NCBI GenBank assembly: GCA_014879765.1
Contig: JACSRL010000075.1
Coordinates: 1 to 5,847 of the forward strand
DNA from: Anaerolinea sp.
GTDB lineage: Bacteria > Chloroflexota > Anaerolineae > JAAEKA01
DNA: 5,847 bases
Direction of reading: 5' to 3'
The notes under the pieces are model-generated. The model made no database searches. It saw nothing but the letters and a program-made list of their open reading frames with translations, and was not told the DNA's origin. Below, piece by piece: positions 1 through 5,550 of this stretch (position 1 is the first letter of the stretch; every line of letters starts with the position of its first letter). The translations under genes were made by a program, and so were the position numbers.

Positions 1-851
1 GCCGCCGCGCCGGAGATTCTGACCAGGCCATCGCCGAACCAGCGCGTCGCGGGATGCTGCACATCGGCGTTGAGCGCGCCGGCCAGGAACAAATGCTCGG
101 CCGTGGCCAGCCACGGCGCCTCGGGCGGCGGCGTCTGGGCCGCGCCGTCCGACGTCAGCGGCGCGCCGAAGCGCAGGTCCTTCACGCCCTGGCTGCGCTG
201 ATGCAGGACGCGGCCGATGATGCGGGTGATGGGGTTGGGCACAGCCTGCAAGGTTGCCGTCGTGGCATGGGCCAGCCGCTCCAGATCCGCGCCGTCGTGG
301 GGCGTCCCCAGGTAGATCAACCGCGCCGCCTGGGCCACCCAGGGCAGTTGGCGCTGCTGGCCCCAATGGCAGGCGCTGCGCAATACCAGCCCGCCCATGC
401 TGTGGCCGATCAGCAACAGTTCCTCTATCGGCGTCGGATAGCTGGCCAGCAGCTCATCCAGCAAGGCTGCCAGCCGCTGGCCGTTGGCCGCGATGGGCAA
501 TCCCGTGTTGTAGCGCAGGAAGAGGGGAGCGTAGCCGTGCTCGGCGTGCAGCCGCGCGCCGTAGGATGTGGTCTGCGCTGGGTTGGCGGGGTCGGGGAAG
601 GCCCAGACCCCCTCATTGCCGGCCAGGCCATGCACCAGGACGCAGACCTTGCCGCTGGGCTGGGGATGGACGCGCAGCAGGCTGGCGGGGCTCAAGGGCA
701 GCGGGCGGCGATCCTGGTAAAAGGCCATGTCAATGGCCAGGCCATTCTGCCGCACGCTCAGATAGTCGCCGAAAAAGCCGTTGACAATGGACACCGCTGC
801 CGTGGCCCAGCCTTGGGCGATGCCGGCCGGCGAGTTGAGATCTTCAGACAT
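1..851 (-). CDS. alpha/beta hydrolase, lipase/esterase-like, C-terminus cut by window edge
   Basis: The frame starts at ATG 851 and stays open for 283 codons to the window edge, so the C-terminus is missing. An AGGAAAG Shine-Dalgarno (859-865) lies 7 nt upstream. Visible landmarks of an alpha/beta hydrolase are the oxyanion-loop motif VLVHGLAG (residues 71-78), the nucleophile elbow GHSMGG (149-154, predicted catalytic Ser151), and the strand-plus-loop YLGTPHDGA (180-188). GDGLV (273-277) resembles the DGxV site that carries the catalytic Asp in many lipases, so Asp274 is a candidate; the catalytic His would lie beyond the edge. HG, GHSMGG and GTPHxG together are typical of the triacylglycerol lipase/PGAP1-like esterase group. 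No signal peptide is visible, so a cytoplasmic enzyme acting on an ester or lipid is inferred, with substrate unknown. It follows the transglutaminase-like gene after a 104-nt gap that holds a hairpin, so it may be separately transcribed or attenuated. Confidence 0.88.
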   Translation of the reverse strand, partial: MSEDLNSPAGIAQGWATAAVSIVNGFFGDYLSVRQNGLAIDMAFYQDRRPLPLSPASLLRVHPQPSGKVCVLVHGLAGNEGVWAFPDPANPAQTTSYGARLHAEHGYAPLFLRYNTGLPIAANGQRLAALLDELLASYPTPIEELLLIGHSMGGLVLRSACHWGQQRQLPWVAQAARLIYLGTPHDGADLERLAHATTATLQAVPNPITRIIGRVLHQRSQGVKDLRFGAPLTSDGAAQTPPPEAPWLATAEHLFLAGALNADVQHPATRWFGDGLVRISGAA

Positions 852-858
852 CGATGAG

Positions 859-865
859 CTTTCCT
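859..865 (-). promoter_or_regulatory. Shine-Dalgarno of the hydrolase gene
   Basis: The minus strand reads AGGAAAG, 7 nt before ATG 851. It supports this ATG as the start of the hydrolase. Confidence 0.6.
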
Positions 866-888
866 GGGAGTAACTGCTCAGGCATGGG

Positions 889-946
889 AAACCGGGTTTT
901 TGTCTCGCAGACCATGCCCGCACGAGAAAACCCGGCTTCTGAACGA
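889..946. repeat. dispersed palindromic repeat, copy 1 (long-loop hairpin)
   Basis: Left arm AAACCGGGTTTT (889-900) pairs with right arm AAAACCCGGCTT (927-938): 12 positions with one mismatch and a 26-nt loop. Within the loop, TCTCG (903-907) and CGAGA (923-927) can extend the stem. The right flank TCTGAACGA (938-946) is identical to the right flank of the copy at 4591-4644, so the two are members of one repeat family and not chance hairpins. On the minus strand it starts 9 nt after the stop of the upstream gene and ends 37 nt before the hydrolase start. It could act as a weak bidirectional terminator or RNA-stabilising hairpin, but no U-tract follows the stem. Confidence 0.75.
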
Positions 947-955
947 CTCTGGCTG

Positions 956-1576
956 TCAGCGCAGCGCGGCCGGCCGGCTGTCCTCCGCCGTCGGCTTGCC
1001 CCACCACAGCGTCCTGAACTTCGCGTCCTGGATCACCGCCAGGTAGATGGGCCGCCCTCCAACGTAGTCGTTGTGCTGCAGCGCATCCAGGAAGGTGTCC
1101 CAGGCGGGGGTGTAGAGATATTGGTTGCTGATCACCCGCCACTGGCCCCCCTGTTTGAAGAAGAGCATGACGTGCGCGGCGTTGGCCCAGCCGATGTCGC
1201 GGTCGAAGGGATTGAGCAGCACCGTCACCAGGTAGCGTTCCTCCGGCCGGTCGCAGAAGGGCTCCACGTTGGCGGCCGAGAAGTAGGCCAGCCCGTCGCA
1301 GTCGTCCTGGAATTTGCCGGTGCTGAGCAGTTGAAAGGCCGCGTTGCCCAGGCTGGGGAAGGAATCGATCACGCCGCCCAGCGGGTCGGCCACCCACTCG
1401 GCATGTTCCCTCAGCCAGCCGGCGTACTCATCCAGCGAGTTGAACTGTAGGGGCTGCCAGGGCACGGCCGGCTTGGTCAGGTTGGCCACGCGCGAAAAGG
1501 GGCGCTTCAGCCAGACCATCCACACGGCCAGCCCCTGGCGCCAGCCCCAGACCACGGCACGTTGTCGTCGTTTCAT
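956..1576 (-). CDS. hypothetical protein with transglutaminase-like Cys-His-Asn candidate triad
   Basis: A 206-residue protein not matched to a named family with certainty. It has a basic N-terminus (MKRRQR) with a Trp-rich, weakly hydrophobic stretch (residues 8-23) that could be a poor membrane anchor. Cys93 lies in DDCDGLAYF, His135 in NAAHVMLFF, and Asn151 in WRVISNQYL. This order and spacing (Cys at a helix start in an acidic D-C-D setting, His on a strand, then Asn/Asp after the next strand) fit the transglutaminase/papain-like fold, including bacterial transglutaminase-like cysteine peptidases. The function is therefore inferred: a peptidase, amidase or transferase, or a non-enzymatic relative. 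ATG 1576 is the first in-frame start after a TAA and has no clear Shine-Dalgarno. It lies 24 nt downstream of the antitoxin stop and in the same frame, so co-transcription is likely. Met20 (ATG at 1519) is an alternative start. GC in a sampled block is about 65%, like the ABC genes and unlike the antitoxin. Confidence 0.72.
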   Translation of the reverse strand: MKRRQRAVVWGWRQGLAVWMVWLKRPFSRVANLTKPAVPWQPLQFNSLDEYAGWLREHAEWVADPLGGVIDSFPSLGNAAFQLLSTGKFQDDCDGLAYFSAANVEPFCDRPEERYLVTVLLNPFDRDIGWANAAHVMLFFKQGGQWRVISNQYLYTPAWDTFLDALQHNDYVGGRPIYLAVIQDAKFRTLWWGKPTAEDSRPAALR

Positions 1577-1600
1577 CGATGAAGGCCAGGAGTCTGTAGT

Positions 1601-1855
1601 TTATGGGTCGCCAAAGTCGACATCTTCGAGTTTGACTCCCAAACCCGCCCGATAACTTGTGCGTGCTTCAGCAATCCGCGCAATGAAGCGCGGATCGTTC
1701 TCCAAACGATAGTCAATCCAGTCGTCCTCAGTGGCAAAGCCGATTAACACCCCCGCGGGCTTGCCATGACGCGTGATGATGATATCTTCGTCTGTAGCCA
1801 GCCGCAAGAACCTGGAGAGATCATCTTTTACTTCAGACAAAGCCACCTGTTTCAT
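1601..1855 (-). CDS. Phd/YefM-family type II antitoxin, apparently without a known toxin
   Basis: An 84-residue protein of usual Phd/YefM length. The N-terminal half has the family pattern: VALSEVKDDLSRFLRLA (residues 4-20), where the helix after the first strand carries the DNA-binding dimer fold, then DIIITRHGKPAGVLIGF (24-40), close to the family signature I-T-R-x-G-K-P-x-x-V-L. The acidic C-terminal part (41-84) would normally wrap and neutralise a toxin. I chose ATG 1855 because similarity begins exactly there; the frame runs up to 1936 but that extension is Cys/His/aromatic-rich and unlike the family. GGAAG lies directly before ATG (too close to be ideal), with another GGAAG about 14 nt upstream. 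Known members bind an operator palindrome over their own promoter, and one is present at 1899-1921. The downstream gene is not a RelE, YoeB, Doc or PIN toxin. GC of about 50-55% is lower than that of its neighbours, suggesting acquisition. Confidence 0.88.
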   Translation of the reverse strand: MKQVALSEVKDDLSRFLRLATDEDIIITRHGKPAGVLIGFATEDDWIDYRLENDPRFIARIAEARTSYRAGLGVKLEDVDFGDP

Positions 1856-1898
1856 CTTCCAACACTCGCTTCCGCAGTGAGAATGATATCGTAGCGCA

Positions 1899-1921
1899 TT
1901 TTGGCTATAGTATAGCCAGAA
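1899..1921. promoter_or_regulatory. operator-like palindrome overlapping the antitoxin -10 box
   Basis: The arms TTTTGGCTATA (1899-1909) and TATAGCCAGAA (1911-1921) flank a central G at 1910. Ten of 11 positions pair, and the inner eight (TGGCTATA/TATAGCCA) are perfect. The minus strand through the centre reads TATACT (1914-1909), a near-consensus -10 box. The palindrome ends 43 nt before the antitoxin ATG. Phd/YefM proteins typically repress their own promoter through such sites, so autoregulation is the natural reading. Confidence 0.65.
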
Positions 1922-1936
1922 TGTGCTGGCGTGCAA
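1909..1936 (-). promoter_or_regulatory. candidate sigma70-type promoter of the antitoxin gene
   Basis: On the minus strand TTGCAC (1936-1931) is followed, after 16 nt, by TATACT (1914-1909). The -10 matches the consensus at five of six bases; the -35 is poor (three of six). Transcription would begin near 1902, leaving a leader of about 45 nt. The surrounding AT-rich sequence and the overlapping palindrome support a promoter here. Confidence 0.4.
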
Positions 1937-2089
1937 TTGATAGCTTCATCATGTCAAAAGTGATGTCCTCATGTGCTGCTCAGCTCAGGACGCAGGAATC
2001 TACGGGCTTGTCGTTGTTAAACTGGCAGTCGTCCCGGCAAAATACGCTGTGGCTGAGCTCTGGAACAGCTGATGAACTCCTCAAATGCG

Positions 2090-2120
2090 GATGGACAGTG
2101 CGCTATGCAGACTGTCCATC
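2090..2120 (-). terminator. hairpin after the last permease gene, candidate operon terminator
   Basis: GATGGACAGT (2090-2099) and ACTGTCCATC (2111-2120) form a perfect 10-bp inverted repeat with an 11-nt loop. On the minus strand the hairpin begins 6 nt after the stop codon of the second permease. The sequence after the stem (CCGCATTTGAGG) has only a short T run, so it is a weak intrinsic terminator at best. Alternatives are an mRNA 3'-end stabiliser or a protein-binding site. Confidence 0.45.
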
Positions 2121-2125
2121 GTCGC

Positions 2126-3364
2126 CTATGCACGCCCAAGCAAGGTCTTGTAGAACACCTTCGGCGTTAGCGGCTGGCCGGTCAGCAGGTGCTGGGCGCG
2201 GAAGAGGCGCGCGGTCAGCCGGATGATGAAGTAGGCGGTGACGAATTGCAACACGGCGGCCAGCACCGCCTGCCACAGCGGCACCTCGGTCGCGGCCATG
2301 CGGCCGATCATGGCCACCGACGAGGTCAGCGGGAAGAGGCTCAGAAAGACGGTGAACGGGCCGGTAGGGTTGCTGAACGAGGTGGCCATGAACATATAGG
2401 CGATGATGATGGGCATCATCACGATCCAGGTGACGCTTTTGGTCTGGTTCACGTCCGGCGCCAGCGCGCCGATGCCGGCAAACTGGGCGCCGTAGATGGC
2501 ATAGCCGCCCAGGAAGTAGATCAGCGCCCACAGCAGCAGGCTGATGGGAAGGCTGAAGCCAGCCGGGATGGCCAACGCCGAGCCGCCGAAGCTGGAGATG
2601 GCCCACAGCACCCCCAGCCACAGCGCGGTCATCAGCAGGCCCAGCAGGCCCAGCGCGGCCACCTTGCCCGTCACCATCTGCGCCGCGGAGACGGAGGTCA
2701 TCAACACCTCCATGACGCGGTTCTTCTTCTCGTCGATCAGCGCGTTGATCAGGATGCCGCCGGGCATGATCAGCGCCATGTAGAGGATCAACACCATGAA
2801 GAGCGGGAACATCTCGCCGATCCACGATTCGTCGGTGGCTGCGGCCGCGGGGGCCAGCGAGGTAGTCCGCACCTCCAGCGGCTGTTGCACCGCGCTGGCC
2901 AGCGCCGCGTCGCCGCCCAGCAGGTTGGCCAACAACAGATGCTCGATCAGGCCGGCGTCCAGCCGGTCAGACAGCACACGGAATTCGGGCGTGACGTAGG
3001 TGACCCGGCCGCTCTGCACATAGTCGGGCGCGATCAGATAGTAGCCGGCGATCGTGTTGGCGTGCAGAGCGGCCTGCGCCGCGGCCTCGTCGTCGTAGCG
3101 GATCAACTGGTCCGCGGGCAGATCGGCGGGCAGGATGCGGATCAGGCCGGCGCTGTCCACGTAGCCGGCTGGGCGGCTGGCGGCCACGGCCGCCGCGGCT
3201 GTGGCCGCGGCCAGCGTATCTTCCATCGCGTTGCGGCTGGCCAGGCCGATGCCCAGGGCGATCAGGCCCATGACCACCGGCGCGACGATGGCGATGATCA
3301 CAAACGATTTGCGCCGCAGCGAGGTGCGGATCTCGGCGGCCATGATCATGAGGGTTTTTTGCAT
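2126..3364 (-). CDS. ABC-2/NatB-type exporter permease, second subunit
   Basis: 412 residues, from ATG 3364 with a strong GAGGAG Shine-Dalgarno 8 nt upstream. Layout: one N-terminal membrane helix (about 21-42), a large extracytoplasmic domain (about 43-183), then five helices (about 184-208, 234-258, 272-298, 309-327, 364-385). Before the third helix is the cytoplasmic motif DEKKNRVMEVLMTSVSAAQMVTGK, written here as DEKKNRVMEV (211-220) plus LMTSVSAAQMVTGK (221-234). It is the E-K-x-N-R-x-x-E-x-x-x-T-S-V element typical of NatB/YhaP-like permeases and presumed to touch the ATPase. SLFPLTS (342-348) matches the conserved S-L-F-P-x-T loop. The extracytoplasmic domain has an Ala-rich stretch (51-63). 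The protein is a diverged paralogue of the upstream permease, sharing YYL..DY, the EKxNR motif and SLFP.T, so a heterodimer is inferred. Substrate unknown; sodium export by NatAB cannot be transferred on this evidence. Confidence 0.92.
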   Translation of the reverse strand: MQKTLMIMAAEIRTSLRRKSFVIIAIVAPVVMGLIALGIGLASRNAMEDTLAAATAAAAVAASRPAGYVDSAGLIRILPADLPADQLIRYDDEAAAQAALHANTIAGYYLIAPDYVQSGRVTYVTPEFRVLSDRLDAGLIEHLLLANLLGGDAALASAVQQPLEVRTTSLAPAAAATDESWIGEMFPLFMVLILYMALIMPGGILINALIDEKKNRVMEVLMTSVSAAQMVTGKVAALGLLGLLMTALWLGVLWAISSFGGSALAIPAGFSLPISLLLWALIYFLGGYAIYGAQFAGIGALAPDVNQTKSVTWIVMMPIIIAYMFMATSFSNPTGPFTVFLSLFPLTSSVAMIGRMAATEVPLWQAVLAAVLQFVTAYFIIRLTARLFRAQHLLTGQPLTPKVFYKTLLGRA

Positions 3365-3372
3365 GGTTCGAG

Positions 3373-3378
3373 CTCCTC
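3373..3378 (-). promoter_or_regulatory. Shine-Dalgarno of permease 2 overlapping the stop of permease 1
   Basis: The minus strand reads GAGGAG, 8 nt before ATG 3364. Its first two bases lie within the TGA stop (3379-3377) of the preceding permease. This arrangement favours translational coupling and equal amounts of both permeases. Confidence 0.75.
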
Positions 3379-4561
3379 ACCCTCTTCTCCGCCACAGCCG
3401 CAGCCCCTGCCCATAGCGCAGCATGTTGGCGCGGAAGAGCTTGCCGGCCAGCCAGATCAACAGCATGCCGCAGACCAGGGCCACCAGCGCCGCGGCCAGG
3501 AACTGGAGCGCCGGCACCTGCATGAAGATGCTGCGCACCGCCAGTGTGGTCACTGCTGTGGGGGGAAAGAGGCTGAAGGCGATGGCCAGCGGGCCGTTGG
3601 GGCTGTTGCCGAAGGCGAAAAAGAGATAGATGGGCATGAAGATGATCAGGAAGCCAACTCCGCCGATCTGCTGCGCCTCCTGAGTGTCGACGATGGTGGC
3701 GCCCAGGGCGACCATGGCCGCGGCGATGCACAGGAAGCTGGGCACGGCCACCAGGATCACCAGCGCCAGGTCGCGCCAGGGAATCGCGATGCCGCGCAGC
3801 CAGTCCCAGCCCATGACGGTGGCGCCAAACCAGGCGAAGCCCAGCATCAGCGCCACCCAACTGGCGGCCAGCAAGAGCGCCATGCCCACCACGCCGATGA
3901 TCTTGCCGGCCATCATCTGGCTCGGCGAAATGGAGGAGACCACGATCTCGATGGTGCGGTTCTGCTTCTCGGCCGCCATGGTTTCCATCAGGGTGGCCGC
4001 CACCGTCATCACCAGGAAGGCGAAGAGGAGGGCGAGCATCAATGGCAGAAACGTTCCCAACCCGGGCGCGCTGAGCGGAGTTTCCCGGCCGCGGTCGGTG
4101 GCGCGGATGATGATCTCAGGCCCGGCCAGCGCGCGGTCAGCCACCTGCGCCTCCTGGCCGGCCAGCAGATTGCGCCGCACCAGCTCGTTGAAGGCCCGCA
4201 CGGCCGCGCTGTCGAGCTGGCTGCTATACACCAGCTCGGTCTGGCGCGTGTGGGGGTAATCGACGGGCAGCAGGTAGTAGGCATCGATCTGCCCCTCGTC
4301 CAGGGCCGCGCGCGCCTGGGTCGCGCTGGCGAAGGGCAGCAGGGTGATTTTTCCGTCGGCGTTGGCCGGCGGCTGCGTCAGCGCATGGCCAGGATCCACA
4401 TAGCCCAACGCGGTGGACTGCTGCTGCATGGTCTCACTCAGCCAGCCCATGGCGATCATGAAGCCCAGAAAAAGGGGCAGGGCCAGGATCGCCAGCAGGA
4501 AGCTGCGCTTGAACACATCTTTCCTGAACTGCTGTTCGGCGACGAGCCAGATCTTCAACAT
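3377..4561 (-). CDS. ABC-2/NatB-type exporter permease, first subunit
   Basis: 394 residues from ATG 4561, preferred because AAGGA (4570-4574) lies 8 nt upstream; an adjacent GTG at 4564 would add one residue. It has an N-terminal helix (about 21-40), an extracytoplasmic domain (about 41-169, with QIDAYYLLPVDY at 91-102), and further helices at about 170-192, 221-245, 265-290, 300-317 and 352-372. The conserved cytoplasmic element EKQNRTIEIVVSSISPSQ (198-215) followed by MMAGK, and SLFPPTAV (330-337), identify the NatB/ABC-2 permease group. It ends in a basic tail (LRLWRRRG). It should sit in the cytoplasmic membrane, paired with the second permease and driven by the ATPase encoded upstream. 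It lies 83 nt after the ATPase stop, a gap holding a palindromic repeat, and 12 nt before the next permease. Confidence 0.93.
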   Translation of the reverse strand: MLKIWLVAEQQFRKDVFKRSFLLAILALPLFLGFMIAMGWLSETMQQQSTALGYVDPGHALTQPPANADGKITLLPFASATQARAALDEGQIDAYYLLPVDYPHTRQTELVYSSQLDSAAVRAFNELVRRNLLAGQEAQVADRALAGPEIIIRATDRGRETPLSAPGLGTFLPLMLALLFAFLVMTVAATLMETMAAEKQNRTIEIVVSSISPSQMMAGKIIGVVGMALLLAASWVALMLGFAWFGATVMGWDWLRGIAIPWRDLALVILVAVPSFLCIAAAMVALGATIVDTQEAQQIGGVGFLIIFMPIYLFFAFGNSPNGPLAIAFSLFPPTAVTTLAVRSIFMQVPALQFLAAALVALVCGMLLIWLAGKLFRANMLRYGQGLRLWRRRG

Positions 4562-4569
4562 CACGTCGT

Positions 4570-4574
4570 TCCTT
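4570..4574 (-). promoter_or_regulatory. Shine-Dalgarno of permease 1
   Basis: The minus strand reads AAGGA, 8 nt before ATG 4561 but only 5 nt before the GTG at 4564. The spacing decides for the ATG. It lies 17 nt past the palindrome at 4591-4624, so folding of that hairpin could still leave the site open. Confidence 0.6.
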
Positions 4575-4590
4575 TATTCTTCGGCCAGTC

Positions 4591-4644
4591 AGAAACCGGG
4601 TTTTTTCGGAAAAACCCGGTTTCTCTGCCGGTTTCTCTGAACGA
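4591..4644. repeat. dispersed palindromic repeat, copy 2 (perfect hairpin plus duplicated arm)
   Basis: Left arm AGAAACCGGGTTTTT (4591-4605) and right arm AAAAACCCGGTTTCT (4610-4624) are perfect inverted copies of 15 bp with a 4-nt loop. Next to the right arm a 12-mer, CCGGTTTCTCTG, occurs twice in tandem (4616-4627 and 4628-4639), which allows an alternative pairing of the outer copy with the left arm. The flank TCTGAACGA (4636-4644) is shared with copy 1. The element fills the gap between the ATPase stop and the first permease. No clean U-tract follows the stem on the minus strand, though both arms carry T/A runs. It may partly terminate or process the transcript, giving more ATPase than permease message. 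Confidence 0.85.
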
Positions 4645-5535
4645 TCACTGCTCACCCACCACCCGGATGAAGATCTCATCCAGGCTGGGCAGGGCGATCT
4701 CGAAACGCTCGATGACGCACTGCTGGCTGACCAGTTGCTGCAAGATCTCCTGCGGGCTGGTCTCTTGATCCAGCGTCAGTTGCAGCGTGTCGTTGTGCGA
4801 TGTCACAGCCTGCACGCCGGCCAGCGCCGGCAGCTCGCCATCCAGCTTCACCCGCACCGCGTGGCCCGAATGCTCACGCTGGATCTGCGCCAGGTCGCCG
4901 TAGAGCACGTTGCGCCCCTGGTTGATCAGCACGATGCGGTTGCACAGCTCTTCCACCTGGTGCATGATGTGGGTGGACATGATGATGGTCACCCCCTGCC
5001 CGCGCAGCTCGGTCAGCAGTTCGATGGCCATCTGCGTGTTGACCGGGTCCAGGCCGCTGAAGGGCTCGTCCATGATCAGCAGCTCCGGCCCGTGCAGCAC
5101 GGTGTTGATGATCTGCGCCTTCTGCTGCATGCCCTTGCTCAGCTCCTTGACCTTCTTGGCCCGATGCTGGGCCAGGTCGAAGCGCTCCAGATAGGGCTGC
5201 AAGCGGCGGCGGGCGTCGGTCTTGGAGAGACCCTTGAGGGTGGCCAGGTAGATCAGGCAGGGCTCCAGCGGCATCTCCTGGTAGAGTCCACGCTCCTCCG
5301 GCATATAGCCGATGCGGTTTTTCTTGGCCTCGGTCATGGGGCCATCCAGGATCGACACCGTGCCCGCGTCAGGCTGGAAGATGTCCAGCATCAGGCGGAT
5401 CGAGGTGGTCTTGCCGGCGCCGTTGGGGCCCAGCAGGCCGAAGATCTCCCCCTGCTCTACGGCAAAGGAGACGTCGGCCACAGCCTGGGTGGGGCCAAAC
5501 GCTTTTTTCAGATGAGAAACTTCCACGGTAGCCAT
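4645..5535 (-). CDS. ABC transporter ATP-binding protein, NatA type with C-terminal DUF4162-like region
   Basis: 296 residues from ATG 5535. A frame extension to 5574 exists, but AAGGA (5546-5550) lies inside it 10 nt before ATG 5535, and family similarity begins at VEVSHLKKAFG. ATPase motifs: Walker A GPNGAGKT (residues 36-43), IGYMPEERGLY (75-85) at the Q-loop position where Glu takes the usual Gln place, as is common in the NatA/YhaQ group, signature LSKGMQQK (132-139), Walker B LLIMDEP (152-158), D-loop SGLD (160-163) and switch His189 in STHIM. Residues from about 205 to 296 form the extra C-terminal domain (DUF4162-like) of this group, ending in LPSLDEIFIRVVGEQ. It should hydrolyse ATP as a dimer on the cytoplasmic face of the two permeases encoded next. 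All catalytic motifs are intact. No regulator gene adjoins it. Confidence 0.95.
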   Translation of the reverse strand: MATVEVSHLKKAFGPTQAVADVSFAVEQGEIFGLLGPNGAGKTTSIRLMLDIFQPDAGTVSILDGPMTEAKKNRIGYMPEERGLYQEMPLEPCLIYLATLKGLSKTDARRRLQPYLERFDLAQHRAKKVKELSKGMQQKAQIINTVLHGPELLIMDEPFSGLDPVNTQMAIELLTELRGQGVTIIMSTHIMHQVEELCNRIVLINQGRNVLYGDLAQIQREHSGHAVRVKLDGELPALAGVQAVTSHNDTLQLTLDQETSPQEILQQLVSQQCVIERFEIALPSLDEIFIRVVGEQ

Positions 5536-5545
5536 AGCCGTGTTA

Positions 5546-5550
5546 TCCTT
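5546..5550 (-). promoter_or_regulatory. Shine-Dalgarno of the ATPase gene
   Basis: The minus strand reads AAGGA within AAGAAAGGAT, 10 nt before ATG 5535. It decides against the longer in-frame start at 5574. Confidence 0.6.

Noticed and set aside
54..857. A 267-codon plus-strand frame opposite the hydrolase
   Set aside because: The minus strand carries an uninterrupted frame with GHSMGG, HGLAG and GTPHDG motifs and a Shine-Dalgarno. The plus frame has no recognisable feature.
844..1579. Identical CATCGATG at the starts of the hydrolase (851) and the transglutaminase-like gene (1576)
   Set aside because: Eight bases around two starts can match by chance and the flanks differ, so no shared regulatory element is claimed.
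1856..1936. N-terminal extension of the antitoxin to ATG 1936
   Set aside because: The extra 27 residues run through the promoter-operator palindrome and do not resemble Phd/YefM proteins, whose usual length fits ATG 1855.
1921..2226. Plus-strand frame of 101 codons between antitoxin and permease, considered as a missing toxin
   Set aside because: It overlaps the end of the permease, starts inside the operator palindrome, lacks a ribosome site and shows no toxin motif.
2189..4768. An 859-codon plus-strand open frame antisense to both permeases
   Set aside because: Its product is rich in His, Gln, Gly and Asp with no domain, and it mirrors the GC-rich codon pattern of the two clear permease genes on the other strand. 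It is a shadow frame.
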